A program made the position numbers and the translations under genes. Below, piece by piece: positions 60,627 to 64,000 of a DNA stretch of 64,000 bases. Under the pieces are notes generated by a model, which was not told the DNA's origin, did not search any database, and was given only the letters and a program-made list of their open reading frames with translations. Source of the stretch: Nocardioides conyzicola (GTDB lineage Bacteria > Actinomycetota > Actinomycetes > Propionibacteriales > Nocardioidaceae); assembly GCF_039543825.1 (NCBI RefSeq), contig NZ_BAABKM010000002.1, positions 1,706,133-1,770,132 on the forward strand. The letters are read 5' to 3'. Each line of letters opens with the position of its first letter. Position 1 is the first letter of the stretch.

Positions 60627-61025
60627 ATGTCTCCTGCCACCACCGAGAACTCGTGGGCCAGCGGCCTCGGCATCTTCGCCGGTGCCGCCCTGCTGACCGT
60701 CGGCGTCTTCCAGTTCCTGGAGGGCGTCGCCGCTGCTGCCAAGGACGACGTGTTCGTCCGTACGACGAACTACGTCTTCTCCTTCGACCTCACGACCTGG
60801 GGCTGGGTGCACATCGTCGCCGGCATCGTGATCGCCGTCGTCGGTGGGTCGATCCTGGCCGGGCAGCGGTGGGCGCTGCTCGCCGGTGTCGTGCTGGCCA
60901 TGCTCTCGGCGCTGCTGAACTTCGTCTGGCTGCCCTACTACCCGGTCTGGGCGGTCGTGGTCATCGCCTTCGACATCGCCGTGATCTGGGCGCTCAGCAC
61001 GATCCTCGGCAACAGCCGCCACTGA
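60627..61025 (+). CDS. DUF7144-like four-helix membrane protein
   Basis: A 132-residue protein with four predicted helices (about 12-32, 57-77, 82-101 and 106-126). The segments GWVHIVAGIVIAVVGGSIL and NFVWLPYYPVWAVVVIAFD match a small actinobacterial membrane family. Function is unknown. It belongs to the set of small membrane proteins preceded by TCACCC-type palindromes. It is convergent with the exported sulfatase gene, separated by one base. Confidence 0.82.
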   Translation: MSPATTENSWASGLGIFAGAALLTVGVFQFLEGVAAAAKDDVFVRTTNYVFSFDLTTWGWVHIVAGIVIAVVGGSILAGQRWALLAGVVLAMLSALLNFVWLPYYPVWAVVVIAFDIAVIWALSTILGNSRH

Positions 61026-61026
61026 C

Positions 61027-62520
61027 TCAGCCCGCCGCCTCGAACCCGCGCGGGCAGCTCGACCCGGCGCAGTCGCGGTACCTCCGGTCCCACCTCCGCA
61101 GTTGCTTCAGGGTCGAGCGGTACGCCGGCCGCCGCGCGACGTTGACCAGCTCGCCGGGGTCACGGGCGCGGTCGTACAGCTCCTCGAACCCGTTGCGGGA
61201 GCGGACGTAGGTGAGGTCGCCGTACCGGATCCCCGAGTAGAGCCGGCGGTGGCCGCCCTTGACCGGGTAGGCCTCGATCGGCACCGCTCGGCGCTGGTCG
61301 GGGCGGTCGAGCCAGGGCAGCAGGTCGACCCCGTCGACCTTCCGGGTCGGCCGCGCCCGGGCGAGCCCGGCGATCGTCACCGCCAGGTCCGGGTTGGTGA
61401 TCGGGGTCGAGACCCGCTTGCCGGCGGGGATCCCGGGACCACGCATCACGATCGGGATGCGCACCGACTTGTCGTAGAACCAGAGCTTCCCGACCAGGTC
61501 GTGCTGACCGACCATGTAGCCGTTGTCCGAGGTCAGGATGATGACGGTCCGCTTCAGCTCGCCGCTGCGGCGCAGGGCCGCGACGGTCCTCCCGACCGCC
61601 CGGTCCACGGCGAGCAGCGACTCGAGGCGCTGCTGGTAGACCTCGCGGATCGCCGCGCGATAGCTCCGCGGGGCGACCGGCCCGGCGTGCGGGTTGCCGC
61701 GGAGGTCCTGCTCCCACATGTCCGGCTCGCGCGGCAGGGCCCTGTGGCGGAAGTGGTTGCGGTCCCGCGGCGCCGGCGTGGTCGTCGGTGGCCGCCGACC
61801 GTCGGACGTGCGACCGGGGTCGTCGGACTCCCGCGGCCCACCGTGGTGCGGTGCGACGTAGTTGACCCACAGGAAGAACGGGTCGTCGCGGAGCCGACCG
61901 TGGCGGTGCTGGGCCAGCAGGTCCTCGGTGTAGCGGGCCAGGATGTCGCTGCTGTAGCCCGGCGGCTTGACCACCTTGCCGTCGACGTTGAACTTCGTGT
62001 GCAGGAACGAGTACGTCGTGAAGTCGATGCTCGCCCGCCACCGGTCCCAACCCGGCGGGATGTAGCGCGGGTTGTTCACGCCGTACCCGTTGAGGTACTT
62101 GCCGGCGAACATCGTCTCGTAGCCGGCCTTCTTCAACCACGTCGGCAAGGTGCGTCGGTCGTTGAAGGACCTGAAGCCGCCGGCCTCGCCCTCGATCGTC
62201 AGGACCCCGTGGTTGTGGGCGTACTGTCCGGTCAGCAGGGACGCTCGCGCCGGCGCGCAGATCGGGGTGGGCGCGATCCCCTGGGTCATCGTGGTGCCCT
62301 GGTCGGCGATCAGCTCGCGGGTGCGGGGCATGACCGCGAGGTCCCCCTCGGCCAGGTCGTCGAGCGTGATCATCACGACGTTGGGGCGCTCGTCCGCGGC
62401 CGGCGGCGGCGCCGGCTGTGCGTGCACGCTCGACGCGGCCGCCCATCCGGCGAGGGCCGCCGTGGCGGTGATGACGGCGGTCAGCCGCCTCCTGCGTGCC
62501 TGTCTCCCGGGTCCACTCAC
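61027..62520 (-). CDS. Exported sulfatase (type I, CxPxR)
   Basis: A 497-residue protein. The N-terminus has RRRRLTAVITATAALAGWAA and a likely VHA cleavage site near 34, a Sec or possibly Tat signal. Metal ligands appear in NVVMITLDDLAEGD near 47. The formylglycine site is Cys88 in ICAPARASLLTGQ, and ILTSDNGYMVGQH lies in the middle. It resembles N-acetylglucosamine-6-sulfatase-like enzymes of actinobacteria. Activation would need the FGE encoded at 51361 before export. A perfect 16-bp palindrome lies 12 bp upstream of its start. Confidence 0.92.
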   Translation of the reverse strand: MSGPGRQARRRRLTAVITATAALAGWAAASSVHAQPAPPPAADERPNVVMITLDDLAEGDLAVMPRTRELIADQGTTMTQGIAPTPICAPARASLLTGQYAHNHGVLTIEGEAGGFRSFNDRRTLPTWLKKAGYETMFAGKYLNGYGVNNPRYIPPGWDRWRASIDFTTYSFLHTKFNVDGKVVKPPGYSSDILARYTEDLLAQHRHGRLRDDPFFLWVNYVAPHHGGPRESDDPGRTSDGRRPPTTTPAPRDRNHFRHRALPREPDMWEQDLRGNPHAGPVAPRSYRAAIREVYQQRLESLLAVDRAVGRTVAALRRSGELKRTVIILTSDNGYMVGQHDLVGKLWFYDKSVRIPIVMRGPGIPAGKRVSTPITNPDLAVTIAGLARARPTRKVDGVDLLPWLDRPDQRRAVPIEAYPVKGGHRRLYSGIRYGDLTYVRSRNGFEELYDRARDPGELVNVARRPAYRSTLKQLRRWDRRYRDCAGSSCPRGFEAAG

Positions 62521-62531
62521 GGGAAGGACAT

Positions 62532-62547
62532 TAACTCGATCGAGTTA
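62532..62547. promoter_or_regulatory. Perfect 16-bp palindrome upstream of the exported sulfatase
   Basis: TAACTCGATCGAGTTA has no spacer, lies 12-27 bp before the sulfatase start and is unusually AT-rich for this DNA. A TetR- or GntR-type operator is plausible; the regulator is not adjacent. Confidence 0.6.
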
Positions 62548-62590
62548 GTTGTCTTTCATGTGGTCTCGCACTTCAGACGCGCAGGCTCTG

Positions 62591-63310
62591 CTACCAGAGT
62601 GGCTCGGTCCCGCTCAGGATGGCGCTCTGCTTGGCGACAGCGCGCTGGGCTGCGACTCGCCAGTCGAGGTCGATGTCGAGCTCGAAGGCCTTGATGGCGA
62701 CCATGCCCCACAGACAGCCGAGCGCCCCCTTGCCCGCGCCGGCGGCGCCACCTCCGGCGAGCGCTCCGACCGCGGCCGTGCCGCCGCAGACGACCTCGAT
62801 CTTCATGAGGCCTTCGGAGAACTCCTTGTTGTGACGGGCCGCGGCGTCGCAGTTGACCTTGTAGCCGGCGCCGGCGATCGGGGTGCACATCATGGCTTCC
62901 AGCGGGAACTTCCACCAGTCGCCGCGCTTCTTTGCCAGCCGTTGCCGGGCCGCGCGGTGGTGGGCGAAGTAGGTGTTGAACGCCTTTCGCCAGACCGCTG
63001 GCAGGCGGTAGCCCTTGGCGTTGCCCAGCTTGCCGTCCTTGAAGGCCTCGGCGTGGTTGCTGGCCCACCGGTGTGCCCATTGGTCGCAGGTGAGGTCGGG
63101 ATTGCCGGGCGGGATGCAGCGCTTGCGCTGCACGCCGTCGGCCTTGGCGCCGGCCGGCGCCGAGGACGGTGCCGTGGCGCCCTCCGCGTGCTGGAGGTAG
63201 GTGAGGGTCAGGGCGAGGACGAGCCCGATCACGAGGGGCACGACGCCCCATTCGACGATCAGTCTCCGTGTGGTCTTGCGTCGGGCCGTTGACTGCACGC
63301 GATTCTCCAT
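62591..63310 (-). CDS. Membrane-anchored Cys-containing protein, unrecognised
   Basis: 239 residues from the ATG at 63310. A basic N-terminus (RRKTTRRLI) precedes one helix (about 21-40, VVPLVIGLVLALTLTYLQ), so the rest is probably outside the membrane. It contains several Cys (CIPPG near 65, LTCDQW near 74, MMCTP, VNCDAA, VVCGG, GCLWG) that could form disulfides, and a Gly/Ala-rich hydrophobic stretch near 180-205. The pattern CIPPGNPDLTCDQWAHRW recalls toxin-like or bacteriocin-like exported proteins, but I do not recognise the family. It follows a small HTH gene on the same strand. Confidence 0.6.
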   Translation of the reverse strand: MENRVQSTARRKTTRRLIVEWGVVPLVIGLVLALTLTYLQHAEGATAPSSAPAGAKADGVQRKRCIPPGNPDLTCDQWAHRWASNHAEAFKDGKLGNAKGYRLPAVWRKAFNTYFAHHRAARQRLAKKRGDWWKFPLEAMMCTPIAGAGYKVNCDAAARHNKEFSEGLMKIEVVCGGTAAVGALAGGGAAGAGKGALGCLWGMVAIKAFELDIDLDWRVAAQRAVAKQSAILSGTEPLW

Positions 63311-63353
63311 CTGTTGGGACCACCCCGAGACGGGGCCCGCACCGCGGTGGTCA

Positions 63354-63602
63354 TCACGAGACCTCGGCTCGATCCCTCAGGGCGAGCCGCTCGACGGGTA
63401 CGTCGAGCCAGGTGGCCACGAGCAGCAGCTCGACGACGTCGAAGACGACGGCGCCGGACATCCGGCTGCGCGCGGTCGTGGTCGAGACGCCCAGCACGAC
63501 TGCCAGCTCCTTGGCCGTCCTGCCCTGCCGGCCCATCTCTGCGCGCACCTCGGCGGCCACGGCCGCGCCGTACTCCGCAGGGGTCATGACAGGACGGTGC
63601 AT
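63354..63602 (-). CDS. Small helix-turn-helix (XRE-like) regulator
   Basis: 82 residues from the ATG at 63602, or 77 from the ATG at 63587. The helix-turn-helix is at about 25-60 (GRTAKELAVVLGVSTTTARSRMSG). Its start codon lies inside a GTGCATG / CATGCAC dyad, suggesting autoregulation. It is divergent from a second HTH gene across a gap with three TCATGCA repeats, an arrangement seen in phage-like or toxin-antitoxin-like switches. No phage genes are visible nearby. Confidence 0.7.
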   Translation of the reverse strand: MHRPVMTPAEYGAAVAAEVRAEMGRQGRTAKELAVVLGVSTTTARSRMSGAVVFDVVELLLVATWLDVPVERLALRDRAEVS

Positions 63603-63616
63603 GGTTTTTCATGCAC
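63597..63616. promoter_or_regulatory. GTGCATG / CATGCAC dyad over the start of the small HTH gene
   Basis: GTGCATG (63597-63603) and CATGCAC (63610-63616) are perfect inverted arms around a T-rich 6-bp spacer and cover the start codon at 63600-63602. The right arm is also the first TCATGCA repeat. Confidence 0.65.
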
Positions 63617-63654
63617 TGTCAACCCTCTCATGCAGATTGACGCTATTTCATGCA
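63609..63654. repeat. Three TCATGCA direct repeats between two divergent HTH genes
   Basis: TCATGCA occurs at 63609-63615, 63628-63634 and 63648-63654, about two helical turns apart (19 and 20 bp). Copies one and three are followed by close variants of CTGTCA. This is suited to cooperative binding by a small repressor. Confidence 0.7.
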
Positions 63655-63671
63655 TCTGTCAGCCTTTCGCC

Positions 63672-64000
63672 GTGACCATCCCTTCCGGCCCGGCGCCCAG
63701 CCCCGACTACCTCCAGCGCTTCTCGGACGCGCTGGTGTCCGAGATCAAGGCGGAGATGGGGCGTCGCGGGCTCTCGTCACGGGCCCTGGGCCGGCAGGTG
63801 CAGCGGTCCTCGCAGTACATGTCCGACCGTCTCGACGGCGGCAACTCGACGACCGGCCGACGGGTGACGCTCACGGTGAAGGACCTGGCCGCGATCGCGG
63901 CCGTGTTCGGACTCCACCCCGCCGAGCTCATCGAGAGGGCGAAGTCGGCGGTCGACGGCGAGGACGCCGCACGCCCGGTCGGGCTCGAGATCGCCGCGCA
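63672..64000 (+). CDS. XRE-family helix-turn-helix protein (N-terminal part, cut by window end)
   Basis: A frame opens at GTG 63672 and runs 109 codons to the window edge without a stop. It begins VTIPSGPAPSPDYLQRF and contains EMGRRGLSSRALGRQVQRSS and YMSDRLDGG, consistent with a helix-turn-helix, followed by LTVKDLAAIAAVFGLHPAEL, a typical end to an XRE domain. It is divergent from the small HTH gene. The start has no clear ribosome-binding site. Its C-terminus is unseen. Confidence 0.65.
   Translation, partial: MTIPSGPAPSPDYLQRFSDALVSEIKAEMGRRGLSSRALGRQVQRSSQYMSDRLDGGNSTTGRRVTLTVKDLAAIAAVFGLHPAELIERAKSAVDGEDAARPVGLEIAA

Noticed and set aside
63609..63654. CRISPR-like repeat array
   Set aside because: Only three 7-bp units with 12-13-bp gaps between divergent regulator genes; far too short for CRISPR and best read as operators.

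Overview
The window is about 64 kb of very GC-rich, densely coded DNA with short intergenic gaps, many GTG starts and many 4-bp ATGA/GTGA gene overlaps. The gene set (a mycothiol-type maleylpyruvate isomerase homologue, polyphosphate glucokinase, LAL-type LuxR regulators, an AlkB-rubredoxin fusion) points to an aerobic actinobacterium, most likely Nocardioides or a close relative; that placement is inference. I saw no rRNA, tRNA, CRISPR array or insertion sequence. No stretch longer than 300 bases lacks a gene.

Region 1 (1-15.4 kb) is a one-carbon and quaternary-amine catabolism locus. It holds a GMC (choline-type) dehydrogenase cut by the window edge, a betaine-aldehyde-type dehydrogenase, an IclR regulator and formyl-THF deformylase (PurU). 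A second block holds an MttB-family methyltransferase without pyrrolysine and, divergent from it, an operon of IclR regulator, corrinoid protein, pterin-binding methyltransferase, iron-sulfur corrinoid activator (RACE) and a DUF1638 protein. A short MetF-like reductase lies at 14.5 kb. Together they could take choline to betaine, demethylate it through a corrinoid, and oxidise the methyl group on folate to formate. Three promoters here (bet operon, iclR/purU, metF) each carry two 17-bp operator-like sites whose starts are exactly 19 bp apart. This links genes 12 kb apart into one probable regulon. A hemerythrin / phosphodiesterase-like / large-subunit catalase operon lies between.

Region 2 (15.4-35.5 kb) is mixed accessory metabolism: an MFS exporter, a ferritin-like diiron protein, an alkane hydroxylase-rubredoxin fusion with its TetR gene, a DrrAB-type ABC exporter, an NYN-domain protein, a PadR regulator, polyphosphate glucokinase, an ACT-containing malic enzyme, a TetR-MMPL pair, and a secreted protein of about 2,030 residues built of DUF11 repeats with a His-rich insertion.

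Region 3 (35.5-61 kb) is an envelope, ion and stress island: glutathione peroxidase, cardiolipin synthase, SHOCT and DUF6325-like proteins, AI-2E/PerM and two SulP transporters, two tandem LAL regulators, HdeD, YihY and ion-channel proteins, a sulfatase with its formylglycine-generating enzyme, a bacteriophytochrome fused to a PP2C phosphatase, and an alditol oxidase. A recurring palindrome, TCACCC-N5-GGGTGA (with variants), occurs at eight places between 39.1 and 60.6 kb, nearly all in promoter gaps. It defines a probable regulon that may be controlled by the LAL pair.

Region 4 (61-64 kb) has an exported sulfatase, an unrecognised membrane-anchored Cys-containing protein, and two divergent small HTH regulators around three TCATGCA repeats. 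The last gene is cut by the window end.
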